A stretch of DNA of 64,000 nt from Tigriopus japonicus. Taxonomy: Eukaryota; Arthropoda; Copepoda; Harpacticoida; Harpacticidae. Below the pieces are notes generated by a model, which was not told where the DNA came from, did no database searches, and worked only from the letters and a program-made list of their open reading frames with translations. Below, piece by piece: positions 49,491 through 59,252 of this stretch. The stretch's first letter is position 1. Every line of letters starts with the position of its first letter. The position numbers and the translations under genes are program-made. Location: contig CM021312.1 in the NCBI GenBank assembly GCA_010645155.1, positions 3,997,844-4,061,843 on the forward strand, given 5' to 3'.

Positions 49491-51035
49491 GCCTCAGGCC
49501 AATCAAAATACATCTTGGTCGGCCTGACGATGAAGATCACAAATCTCAAGATAATTGTGCACCATGTTCTACAAGATTCTAATGATCTATGTAAGCTATG
49601 TCAATCAAGAGATTTAAAGAGGTGACAGCTATCTTTAAGCGAATAAAATCTTGCTTAGAAATGGTTCGGTTTCAATTGTGTCGAAATAAGAAAAGCGATC
49701 CGTTTTTAAGGTTTGTCTTGATGGAGATTACTGATCAAACCAGAAATATCTGGACATGCCTCAAGCATTGGAGGAAACTGCTCCAAAAAAGTCTTCCAAC
49801 AATACGGGAAAAAAGGAAAATGCCTTTTTACTGTAACTATACATAAATAAACAAGTTGTGCTGACGAGAACATTTCTTATGGTTTCAGCAAAATAACGTA
49901 AAAAAGTGAGGCTATGCTTTACATACTTTGGAAATCATACTTGTAAGTTACTTCAGCTTGCTCATTATATTTAGTAGGACAACCATTTGTTGCCATTACG
50001 TTGAGAAAACGAACGAGTTTGGACCGATTGTTTTAGATTCCTTACAGATTATTTAAAACGAAGCAATTGGCTTTTTGACCATATTTCAATGATGTATTAC
50101 GTTTTTATTATTTTTTAAGGAGAAGTAAAATATATTTTTCTTTCTCAAAATCAATTTGGGCAAGATTTTTCGTGATTCAAATAAATAAATCACAGATCGG
50201 AGCTTCACGAATCAAAGCAATTAAGTTAGTTGAGGTTTGATGTCAGTTAGATTTTACAAATAAATGGGCATCTTTGAGACAGGGTATTTTTAAGTATAAA
50301 TTTGAACATTATTTCTCAATTATATGAAATGTACAATAAGGAATTTTAAATAAGTGAATTAATTTTTCGTAAATTTAGTGTTTTAAACCACAAAGATTTA
50401 TTGTTTGTGTGTTGATCTCTTTTTCGATGTAAAAATTTCACTTTTTAGAATGAGCACTTATAAAAAATGATCATTTCAACACTGGTTCAATAACCTCTTT
50501 AAGCTATAAAGCTTGTAATATCGTCACATCATCATATTATTGCCAGTATTTATCATAAGCTAAGCCAACTAGTTCATCTACAGACGATAAAATCTATCGA
50601 TTACTATTGACACCGCCTTTTTGCTCAAAGATCTCCGCATCTTTTTTGGATCTGTGCAAATGCAATGGCAGCTGTGAAGTTTTGCAAATGAGTTACGTAA
50701 CCTGACATCTCTCCATTCTTCATCCAAAGCGAAATGAGTAGCCAAAACGTACTTGGTTCCCTCAAATTGAGTGAGCTTGCAATTGTCTCTTTGACGAGCT
50801 TTCAAAAGTAGATTAATTGCTGAGATGTTGTCTGCTGGTGCTTTGTGTTCTTTTCGAGAGATCTCTTGAAATCAAAAAGCACTGAGCTTGATAGACTAAG
50901 ATGTCATGATGTCTTATTATTATTTATGGGGATTTTTAACGTCTGTTGATTTGGTCCTAAAAATTGAAATCATGCGTAAAAATAGACCAGTCCAGTCAAT
51001 CATATTTTTCCTTTTAAAAAAGTTATTCCAAATCG
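49491..51035. other. AT-rich spacer upstream of G3, nothing recognised
   Basis: No gene, RNA or repeat is seen that I can support. Open frames (for example 49598-49846 and 50805-50578) lack domains and splice context. Confidence 0.5.
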
Positions 51036-51189
51036 TTTTAACTAGAGCACTATAATAAAAGAGTACGGTCATGAAGTGCGCCATCTACTGGATTTCATGC
51101 GGCAACAACTCAAAATTCACATGCTACACACATTTTTGAAGATTGCAATGGTCATTCAACAGTTTTCGACAAACTAAAGTACTTAAGCT

Positions 51190-51445
51190 AAGGAAGTCAG
51201 AGTGGCCACGCGTACTAGCGCGTTCTTAAAAGTGCCAAATGTAAGTGCTTCCCCACACGGCATAGGATCGAATCCTATTGGGGGTCGGATTGAAACTGTC
51301 GGGAGAAATCCTTTTTCAAGGAAGCCAGAGTGGCCACGCGTACTAGCGCGTTCTTAAATGTGCCGAGTGGAAGTGCTTCCCCAGACGGCGTAGGTTCGAA
51401 TACTGTTGGGGGTCGGATTGAAACTGTCGGGAGAAATCCTTGTTC
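51190..51445 (+). repeat. Tandem dimer of a 128-bp tRNA-Ser/Leu-like unit (SINE-like)
   Basis: Units start at 51190 and 51318. Each has CAGAGTGGCCACGCGTACTA, resembling the start and A box of a class II tRNA, then after about 65 bp a B-box-like word: GGATCGAATCC in unit 1 and GGTTCGAATAC in unit 2. The tail TTGGGGGTCGGATTGAAACT then GTCGGGAGAAATCC is shared. The long gap between the boxes fits a Ser/Leu-type tRNA with a variable arm. The acceptor stem does not pair, so these are not functional tRNAs; a tRNA-derived SINE head is likely. Confidence 0.7.
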
Positions 51446-53160
51446 AGTTCTCAAGTGTATTTTCAATTCCAAAAAGGGTAGTCAGAGCAGGCCATGACTG
51501 TAGCAATGTTTTTGATGAGACTGGCATTGATAGTCAGGATAATCGATTGGAGGATCTGGTAGTCACAGATCAAGATGCTTTTGAGGCCATCAAGAGCTTA
51601 AAGCTCTCGAGTTCTCCTGGACCTGATGGTGTGACATCTCAGTTTCTAATGAAATGTTCACAGATTCTTGCCCCTGTTTTCTCCCATTTGATGCGTTGCA
51701 TCTTAGATCAGGGCAAGTTTCCCTCCTCTCTAAAAGTAGCTCATGTCGTTCCAATTTTTAAGGGCGGAGATAAGTCACTCCCTAGTAATTATAGGCCCAT
51801 TTCTCTGACCTCCAGCGTTGCAAAGGTCTTTGAGAAGATTATTAAGTCCAAGCTTGTAGATTATTTGGAAGTCCATGATTTAATTCCTTCTGGACAGCAT
51901 GGGTTTCGAACTCATTTTAGTACAGTAACCCAATTGGTTGATCATATTGAGCAAATCATTGAAGGGCTCGAAAGCCATGAGTCAGTTGATGCAGTCTATC
52001 TTGACTTTGCCAAGGCCTTTGATAAGGTAAATCATGGTCTTTTACTCAATCAACTCAAAGAGTTAGGGGTCCAGGGTAAGGTCCTGACTTGGATTGGTAG
52101 TTTTATAAGCAAAAGGAAGCAAATAGTTAAAGTCGAAGGATCTTTTAGCGGCATGTATGATGTCAAGTCAGGTGTTCCACAAGGTTCAATTTTAGGTCCG
52201 CTCTTGTTTATTCTCTTTATTGCTCCTCTCCAGAAGTTTAGAACAAAAGACAGTATTTCTTCATATGCTGATGACACAAAATTAGTTTGTGGAAGGAATG
52301 GTCCGGACTCGAAATGTTTTGTTGAGGACTTGGAGAAGGTCTACTCTTGGGTTGGTCAGAGTATTATGGCATTGAACGGGATGAAATTCCGCACAATGAC
52401 GTGTGGGGCGTCAAAATTAGATGTTCCGCTAAAAGGCAATAAAGGTTGTGATATTGAGCAGGTATCATCCATGAGGGATTTGGGAGTTGTCATCCAAGAT
52501 GATGGAAAGTTTGATGAGCATATCCAGTTGAAAGTGGGGAAGGCATTTCAAACGTGCGGCTGGATCTATCGCACTTTCAAGTCCAGAGATAGTATTACGA
52601 TGCTAACTCTGTACAAGTCCATTGTTCAGCCGCATCTTGAATATGCCTCACCCATTTGGGCTCCAATGAGTTCAACAGGTTTGCAAAGGGTCGAGCAGGT
52701 CCAACGATGTTTTACTAGGAACATCACAGGAATGAGAGAGCTCTCGTATTGGGAGAGGCTCCAGAAGTTAGGGTTGTACAGTACTCAGAGAAGGTATGAA
52801 AGGTATCTGATACTGTATGTCTTCAAGAGCATTCATGGGCTCTGTCCAAACCCAGGATTTGAGATCAGTTGTAGCGATTGTAGAGGTTTTACGTGCACTC
52901 TTAGAGCACCTCCAAATCCTAAGGAATCAAGGCTAGTTCAAACAATGAAGTCCTCCTCTCTTCTTTATCGGGCTCCTTCATTGTTCAATTTATTGCCCAT
53001 TAGTCTTCGTCGGGAATATGTAGGAGCTGATCCTCTAACAGCATTTAAGTCAGGATTGGACAAATTTTTGAATTCTATTCCTGACCAACCCACTATTCAA
53101 GGGTTGTACAGATCTGCTAACAGTAACTCATCGGTAGATCAAATTTCATATAAACATTAA
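51406..53160 (+). CDS. CR1-like reverse transcriptase ORF, 5' truncated but uninterrupted
   Basis: The frame has 584 codons; roughly the first 15 lie in the upstream tRNA-like repeat, so the true start is lost. From FSSVFSIPKRV onward it matches non-LTR ORF2 proteins. Visible: KLSSSPGPDGVTSQFL, HVVPIFKGGDKSLPSNYRP, motif A YLDFAKAFDKVNH (residues 198-210, Asp200), motif B SGVPQGSILGPLLF (255-268) and motif C YADD (287-290). A CR1/Jockey-type C-terminal region follows: MRDLGVVI, LYKSIVQPHLEYASPIW, RVEQVQRCFTRNITGM and ELSYWERLQKLGL. There is no apurinic endonuclease domain, so it cannot move on its own. The intact frame and active site suggest a recent insertion. The 3' end is at about 53235, just before a run of about 15 C. 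Confidence 0.92.
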   Translation: MGVGLKLSGEILVQFSSVFSIPKRVVRAGHDCSNVFDETGIDSQDNRLEDLVVTDQDAFEAIKSLKLSSSPGPDGVTSQFLMKCSQILAPVFSHLMRCILDQGKFPSSLKVAHVVPIFKGGDKSLPSNYRPISLTSSVAKVFEKIIKSKLVDYLEVHDLIPSGQHGFRTHFSTVTQLVDHIEQIIEGLESHESVDAVYLDFAKAFDKVNHGLLLNQLKELGVQGKVLTWIGSFISKRKQIVKVEGSFSGMYDVKSGVPQGSILGPLLFILFIAPLQKFRTKDSISSYADDTKLVCGRNGPDSKCFVEDLEKVYSWVGQSIMALNGMKFRTMTCGASKLDVPLKGNKGCDIEQVSSMRDLGVVIQDDGKFDEHIQLKVGKAFQTCGWIYRTFKSRDSITMLTLYKSIVQPHLEYASPIWAPMSSTGLQRVEQVQRCFTRNITGMRELSYWERLQKLGLYSTQRRYERYLILYVFKSIHGLCPNPGFEISCSDCRGFTCTLRAPPNPKESRLVQTMKSSSLLYRAPSLFNLLPISLRREYVGADPLTAFKSGLDKFLNSIPDQPTIQGLYRSANSNSSVDQISYKH

Positions 53161-53567
53161 TTATTGAAACTATAATAATGATTAACTCTCTTTACAGGGA
53201 ATCCCATTCCTTGTAGTGGTATTGAAAAATCCGCCCCCCCCCCCCCAAAGATGGCAGAACTCCAAATATTCATGTTTTTTTCTAATGAATTTTGGCATAG
53301 ATCATGCCTGAATTACCTTTTCAGTAGTCAGATTTCCATGCCAATTTGAAAGGATTTTGACCAATAAATTCGATTAAAAACCATCACAGGTTCATTAACA
53401 ATACTCAGTCAACATTTGAGGCACTTTAGTTTGTCCAAAGCTGATAGTTGACCGTTCCAATCTTCAAAAATATGTGTATCATGGAAACTGCGAGCTGTTG
53501 CCGCATGAAATCGACTAGATGACAAACTATATGATCGTACTCTTTTATTAGGGTGCTCTAGTTTTTA

Positions 53568-54949
53568 CCATTATGGTTGAATCGCTTCACATTGAAGCTG
53601 CACATTTGCTTATTTTTTTAATGTCTTTTGTAATGTTGGATTATATTTTATGTTTCAATTTTGCATATGACTATCAACAATATTTACAAAACCCATGACT
53701 AAATCAAAACTTGTTATTATGAGTCTCACTTTTCATTTATAGAAATTTGTAATTTTCGAAGGGAATGTTAAACAAATTTGAACTCATTTAAAATTGTGAG
53801 AAACTTAATAACTTTTCCGTCCTACTTAATCATCTTTGGCTGTTTTGTTGGTGCATTTTGTTAACATTTTCATAAAATTTAACTTAGAGAAACTCTCTTT
53901 CATTTATTTTCAGACTTTGAAAACTTTTTTCAAGACTTCAGTTGGGCTAAAAAACGTCACCAAAAACATCTCGAAAACGCTGCCTCTATTAGTAGAAAAA
54001 CGGATTAACTACTTTTTTCATCCCGAACAATACCGTCAGCCGTTTGAATTGATCCATTATTTTTCCTTTGAAACACATTAATCCATCTTCCCAGAATCTT
54101 TTGTTAGTCCATGAGTCTCTTTCCAGTATCTAGGTCTAAATCTAGGTATCCGCAATGGATGGTTTGGTTCTCCTCTTTGTACTTCACTCAGCAACGCTGA
54201 TTTCTCAATGACCTTTGTGCACAAAGCAGTGCAGTGCAAATTTTTGCATGGCACACAGAATTTTTTAGTTAAAAAATCCATAACTCAAAACAATTGATAT
54301 TTCTAACTAGATATGAGGAGTTTTAGACATTGTAAGATATATTTTACATACTATCTCTGATCAAGCCTTTCTCAAGTGTTGCCAAAATGTGGATAGAGCA
54401 ACACTTTTGAATAACATGGAAATGTTATTTGTTGAAATGAAATGTTGAAAAAAACCTTTATTTATATTTTGGGAAAGGAAAAGGTACAAAAAAAGTTGAA
54501 TTGTCTGTTGAGTTGGACATCAACGCTTTGCAAAAGATTTCCACAAATTGGATTTTGTAGATCTGCGTGCGTTTTGCGTTATTGCATTTATGTCACATCA
54601 TTTCATATGCGTTATTTCATGTCATATTTCATACGTCAAAGGGTTGTTTTAAAACTATTGTCCATCAAAATATAATTGTGTGATAATAAATGACAACAAA
54701 AACATGTTGATAATGGTCAAAAAAAAAATATTTTGATCACCAATATAAGGGGTGCCAAAAGAATTTCTAGTTTTTGACTTGATGAAGAATTATCTCCCAA
54801 GAAACAGCATCATAAAAATAAATATCACATTAATTAATGAAATAAAAGGGTGAAATAATTTATAATCGGTTTCTTGTCATTGCTTCAGTTGAATGATTAT
54901 CAATTTTGATCCAATGGGAGTGATTACCGGATCATTTTACGGCCCTGGT
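53568..54949. other. AT-rich spacer, nothing recognised
   Basis: This is the sequence right of the composite element. Two short open frames (53836-54081, 54442-54675) have no domain, signal or splice support. Confidence 0.45.
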
Positions 54950-55418
54950 GCCGTTAGCAGTGTAGGCTTGCCAAAAAAATCTCAGTTTTCAAAGGTCAGA
55001 TTTTCGAAAAATGTTGCATTTATGGGCAATGGCATAGTTAATGTATGTTGAGAAGTATTGCAATGTAATTTGAAAACAAATGGAGAAATTGGAAGCCTTC
55101 AATTAAACAAATTATTTGTTTTTAGGTTTAGTTGCCCCAGGAACTGATCTCCTCTGGCCTTCTTGTTATTCAAAGTCGGGCAATCCTAATTTCAAAGTTC
55201 GGAAGAACCCTCTCAACTTATGTAGCGAAATTTTAGATAAACGCAAGAAAACATACTTTTTGCAAATACGATGTCAAGAATTGCTATTTCAACTTCAAGT
55301 TGTGCAGATAAGAAAGGCATTGTTGCAATTACCGGGCCTAAACCTTGGTTTTAGTTACCTTGCACGCTCATCAGAAACACAGGTCTTCCGAACTTTTTTT
55401 CCCGCCAAAAATGATGAC
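54950..55418 (+). repeat. Dispersed 470-bp repeat, copy B
   Basis: It matches copy A at 18170-18640 in the same orientation. About 200 bp downstream, TTTCGGTTCATCACTA (about 55632-55647) resembles the right end of the hAT-like MITE (TTTCGGTCCATCACTA), so this copy too seems tied to that family. The open frame 55116-55487 runs through the repeat but is broken in copy A. Confidence 0.75.
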
Positions 55419-55707
55419 GTCACTAGTAATTGCTGTAAGTATTGTAGACGAAATTTATCTGAACTAAAGTTAATGTTTATAGATTAACTCAGATTAGTGA
55501 AGAAATCGCGAAAAGTGGTGTTCATTAGCACATTATTTTTAGACACAAATGAAAAAAAAAGTATTCTCCAAGTACCATTAACAAAGCATATATACTTAAC
55601 CAAAATCGATTTCCAAACCAAGATTCAAATTTCGGTTCATCACTATTTCTTAATTTGAAGACTTTTCGGCTAAACTCTCATCAGGCCCAGTCAGGGACCA
55701 CTGTACG

Positions 55708-55842
55708 TCAGGACGAATTTCAAAAATACACACTGGGTCCGATCATTGTACTAAAATGTGAGGTTTTTGCAACAAATATATTGTTCCGTTTAATTTTCAT
55801 TGTACTAATCGGACCCAGTGTGTATTTTGAAAGTAATCCTGA
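55708..55842. repeat. 135-bp inverted repeat (small MITE or hairpin)
   Basis: Arms of about 43 bp: TCAGGA, then TTTCAAAA(A)TACACACTGG, GTCCGAT and a GTAC word on the left are inverted on the right, with a few mismatches. The loop is about 45 bp and AT-rich. No coding potential. Confidence 0.8.
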
Positions 55843-56207
55843 ATCTTGAAGCCATCCTTGGCCCAGTCTACAAATATGAACGAACGTACTACACCTTCAA
55901 GCGGAAAGTACAATCTCAGCTGAGTGGTACTACCTTTAATGATGAGTAATCATTAATCCAAGGTGAGCTTTTTAGACAACCCAAAGCATCTGACAGTTTC
56001 AACGCTGCACATTAACACTGAGACTCGTTGAGACGTCACGGAATTCTCAAGTCCACAAAAGCCTATTGTGTTCAATTTCTCTTTAGAAAATGGGCCGATC
56101 TTTTTTCCTCTTCAAAAGAGCGCCGTCTCAGACTATCTGGAGCCTCAAGCTCTAAAAACCAGTTTTAGACCGAACAAATAAAAAGCAGATTGGTTCAGAA
56201 AGGTGTA

Positions 56208-56213
56208 TTTATT
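56208..56213 (-). promoter_or_regulatory. Poly(A) signal of G4
   Basis: AATAAA on the minus strand (TGAATAAATAC), about 60 bp after the G4 stop. Confidence 0.6.
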
Positions 56214-56271
56214 CAGTTCAGGGCAATCGGGATCATTAAAACATAATCGCATTGTTTGGTTCAAGTCATAT

Positions 56272-56816
56272 TTATCCTCGCAAGGCCTTGGACAGGATCA
56301 ACCTCTTGACACTAAACGAAAAGAACAAAATGTGAAAACCATATATATTTTTTAAAATTATAAAAACATTTTTATAACTTACGCTCGGACCACTTGTCGT
56401 TCAGGAGAGCCTCGGAATCCTCCACGTCGGAATCCCCCTCCTCGGTTAAATCCCCCACCTCGTCGAAATCCCCCACCTCGGTTAAATCCCCCTCCGCGAT
56501 TGAATCCCCCACCGCGGTTAAATCCCCCACCTCGGTTAAATCCCCCTCCGCCATATCCGCCTCCAAATTGACGTTTTTCACGACCTAATGGTGAAGATAG
56601 GAATAAGCAACCTTTACTTTGAAGGTCAATTGTTTTTTCAATCTTACTGAGAAGGTCGGATTCTTGGGCAGGAGCGGCTTGAGTGTATTGGGCATAAACG
56701 GCCACAACCACGAAAAAGAGCACAAGAAACTGGAAAAAGAAGAGGATGACATAAATATTCTGGATTTTGATCACTTAATTGCTCGAGTATCCACTTACTT
56801 GGAAGGCTTTGTTCAT
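56272..56816 (-). CDS. G4: secreted Gly/Asn/Arg-rich peptide precursor, 4 exons
   Basis: Exons: 56816-56799, 56729-56648, 56584-56383 and 56311-56272; 113 residues. Exon 1 encodes MNKAFQ. Exon 2 gives [13 protein letters not shown] (signal cut near residue 19), then [14 protein letters not shown] as pro-piece. Exon 3 starts SREKR (residues 34-38), then mature [10 protein letters not shown] and a tandem hexapeptide [12 protein letters not shown] repeated about seven times, ending SPERQVVRA. Exon 4 adds [12 protein letters not shown], a basic, amphipathic-looking tail. The mature product is about 75 residues. Exon lengths, phases and the LLSREKRQFG junction match G1 and G2, so the three share an ancestor, although the repeats differ. 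The last donor creates an in-frame stop (GCG TAA). Antimicrobial or surface-binding activity is inferred from composition only. Confidence 0.9.
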
Positions 56817-56861
56817 TGTGAGCTTGAATTTGGAATTGATGCTGAAGTCTGAGGAAATGCT

Positions 56862-56869
56862 CTATTTAA
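56862..56869 (-). promoter_or_regulatory. TATA-like box of G4
   Basis: TTTAAATA on the minus strand about 50 bp upstream of the G4 start, at the spacing of the TATA boxes of its paralogs but with a poorer match. GGGAATTCAC, a weak kappa-B-like word, lies about 25 bp further upstream. Confidence 0.5.
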
Positions 56870-57297
56870 AGGGGATGTTGGTCAAAGGTGAATTCCCGTG
56901 GCCATTTCGCTCACCCGCGAGAAATCTGGTTCAGGTTCGTTGTCCAGGGTTTTTAGCCCTAAACAAAATTTCTGTGGAATTTGGTTCGACTGTCAACATG
57001 AAAAAAATGCGCAATAGTATAGAAAGGTTTGTGTGGCAATAACAAACCGACAAGACTGGAAAAATGGAATTTAATAGCTTCTCAATAATTGAAAAAAGAA
57101 CTGAACCTAATGAAAGTCTTAAAGTATATCAGAAAAGAATGAACCAAAAGTTAATTGTAAAAAATAAGTTTTTCTAGATTTTTATAACTATAAAAAATAT
57201 AAAAAAATGAATAAATAAAAATAAAGTTTTCGTAAAAAAAGTTAAAAAGTTGAAATTAACTATGACAGACTTTTGGAAACCCAATCATTTCTGTCTC

Positions 57298-57491
57298 AAA
57301 TTCACATATTTATACTATGGATCTAAATGTTCTTGCAAATTCACACATTTCTACCATGGATCTAAATGTTACTGCAAATTCACATATTTCTATTATGGAT
57401 CTAAATGCTACTGCAAATTCACATATTTCTATTATGGATCTAAATATTACTGCAAATTCACATATTTCTATCATGGATCTAAATGTTACTG
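57298..57491 (+). repeat. 39-bp minisatellite, about five copies
   Basis: The unit runs from CACATATTTCTATTATGG through ATCTAAATG to TTACTGCAAATT. The copies differ by one to three bases. Since 39 is divisible by three, two plus-strand frames stay open through it, giving 13-residue periodic peptides (MDLNVTANSHISI and a Tyr/Cys-rich one). I take both as by-products of the repeat. Confidence 0.9.
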
Positions 57492-58906
57492 GCTTAAAAG
57501 CCTTTTGGAAAAGAAACTAAATTTAAATAAATATTTAAAGGCTTCTTGGCATACGGCAACAACCACGTGCAATATACCCCTCTAACGCCGTTTTAAGACG
57601 GTTTTGCGACCAATATAAGCAACAGCTAAATGATAGTCTTGAAAGAAATCGAATTTACCATGAGTTACAAAACAAGTACCAAATCAATAGATTCGGTGCT
57701 ATTCCGCCTTCATTTCTGGTTGGCTTCACTCATGACTGAATCAGGTTGTTTGAGCTGCCGAAAGGTCCAACGGAGAAGTTACGAGAATATTGGATAAACG
57801 TATTGCATTGAAGGTGATCTTTCTTTCGCCTTCAACTGAAGTTCAATTGGAGTCTCGACGCTTTGAAGTACAAGAGAAGACCTTCATAAGCAGACCCATT
57901 AACCATTGTACAAGTCTTTAGGCCTACCTTGGGCTCTTTTGAAAAGGAACAATGCTCATTGACATTCAAAAGAATTGCTGAGCTCACTTTCTCCCTTTCA
58001 CACATTAATATCAGACTTCAGTGCAAATAAGAATCTCATATTACCAAGTGACATCAATTCATGCAGAGACTAGAAATTACTTTTAGAAGAGAAATGAAGG
58101 AAGTTTATTTAATTTACACATGTTTTCGTTATGTATTGCCAAACGTTATTACTTTTTTTTTCAATCGAAATCTATTGTACATTATGAACATTGGTTTGGA
58201 TGCTAGATTCTTTGGGCAAAGATAATAATGAAAACACAGAGACCGGCTATTAAATGAAAACTATGTATATTAAGCGGTTTTGGTTGGCTGAAGAAAAAAT
58301 AATTTCAACAAAATCAACAAGGTGCTTGAAATTAGACCAAATTTGTTTTTGTTTTGGAAAGAGAGGAGAAAATGTCTTGCATTGATCAATGGGGAAGAAT
58401 CTTGACCGTGAACGAGATTTATCTTTCCAGAGTCTTCCATTTTTTGTGAATCAGCTTAAAATAGTAGGGCAGGTGAATGCAAAGGGACAACTGAACTGAT
58501 TGATCACACCCTGTTTACAAGAAAGTTAGTAACATGCAAAACTTGATTCGTTTCTTGAAAGATAAAGTGCCAGTTTTGTTTGTTATTCATTCAAAAAGGT
58601 GCATTTCTGAAAAATATTTTGCTAAAAGAGTCTTGATCCGACCAGAACTAATGAAGACGAATTGTCGTTGGTTACAAAGCATTCAAAAGCCATGAGAATT
58701 TCCTTTTCAATGTTTTAAAGGCCCGGGGGGTGAAATTGTTGCCAGGAAATTGCCTCTAAAACAAAGCGTCAAGGGCCCAAGCAAATCCTCTTCCTTTGTT
58801 TGCTTTTAGAGATCTGCGAGTAAAGCAACTCAGAGCTCTAAGGAAAGAAGTGACACATTTATGTTACCAAAGGGAATACAATTTTTGACGACAGTTGTAT
58901 CATAAG
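57492..58906. other. AT-rich spacer, nothing recognised
   Basis: No gene, RNA or clear repeat between the minisatellite and the MITE. Confidence 0.45.
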
Positions 58907-59252
58907 TAGTGATGAACTGAAAGCGCTTTCGGCCGAAATTTCGGTTTCGGTTTCGGTTTCGATTATGCCTACCGAAACCGAAAGCAAACATGCACTATAA
59001 AGGATGGAGTTTGACAAAAAAATCGAAAAAACTTTCGTCCAAAACCCACTTAAATTCAAGGTTCCCGATTTTTCAAAATTCGCAATTACCCAACATTGAA
59101 CACATGAGCAATTTAATTTTTAAGGTGGATTTTGTATTTATACAATTTTGTAGTCAGCTGCTTTCGGTTTCGGTTGTGGTTGCGGTTTCGTTTAAGACCT
59201 CTTTCAGTAGAAATTTTCGATTTCGGTTATGAGCCCTTTCGGTCCATCACTA
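58907..59252. mobile_element. hAT-like MITE, copy 2
   Basis: TAGTGATGAACTGAAAGCGC at the left and CCCTTTCGGTCCATCACTA at the right, with the same inner layout as 17291-17628 (CCGAAACCGAAAGC, ACATGCACTATAAAGGA, TTTTGTAGTCAGCTGCTTTC). The flanking 8-mers ATCATAAG and ATTATAGT match only partly. Same orientation as copy 1. Confidence 0.85.

Larger units (their letters stand above)
51041..53562. mobile_element. Composite element: terminal inverted repeats enclosing a tRNA-like dimer and a CR1-like retrotransposon
   Basis: The outer arms 51041-51184 and 53418-53562 are inverted copies of about 145 bp. Shared words include ACTAGAGCAC, TAATAAAAGAGTACG, ATTTCATGCGGCAACA, TTTTTGAAGATTG and GACAAACTAAAGT. 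Just outside both ends is TTTTA (51036-51040 and 53563-53567), a possible 5-bp target duplication. Inside, in order, lie two 128-bp tRNA-like units, a reverse transcriptase frame, a C-run and about 170 bp of other sequence. The simplest reading is a retrotransposon nested in a non-autonomous DNA element; a single unit of unusual make-up is the alternative. Confidence 0.75.

Noticed and set aside
51190..51445. Functional tRNA genes in the tRNA-like dimer
   Set aside because: Box words are present but acceptor and anticodon stems do not pair properly; a SINE-like head is more likely.
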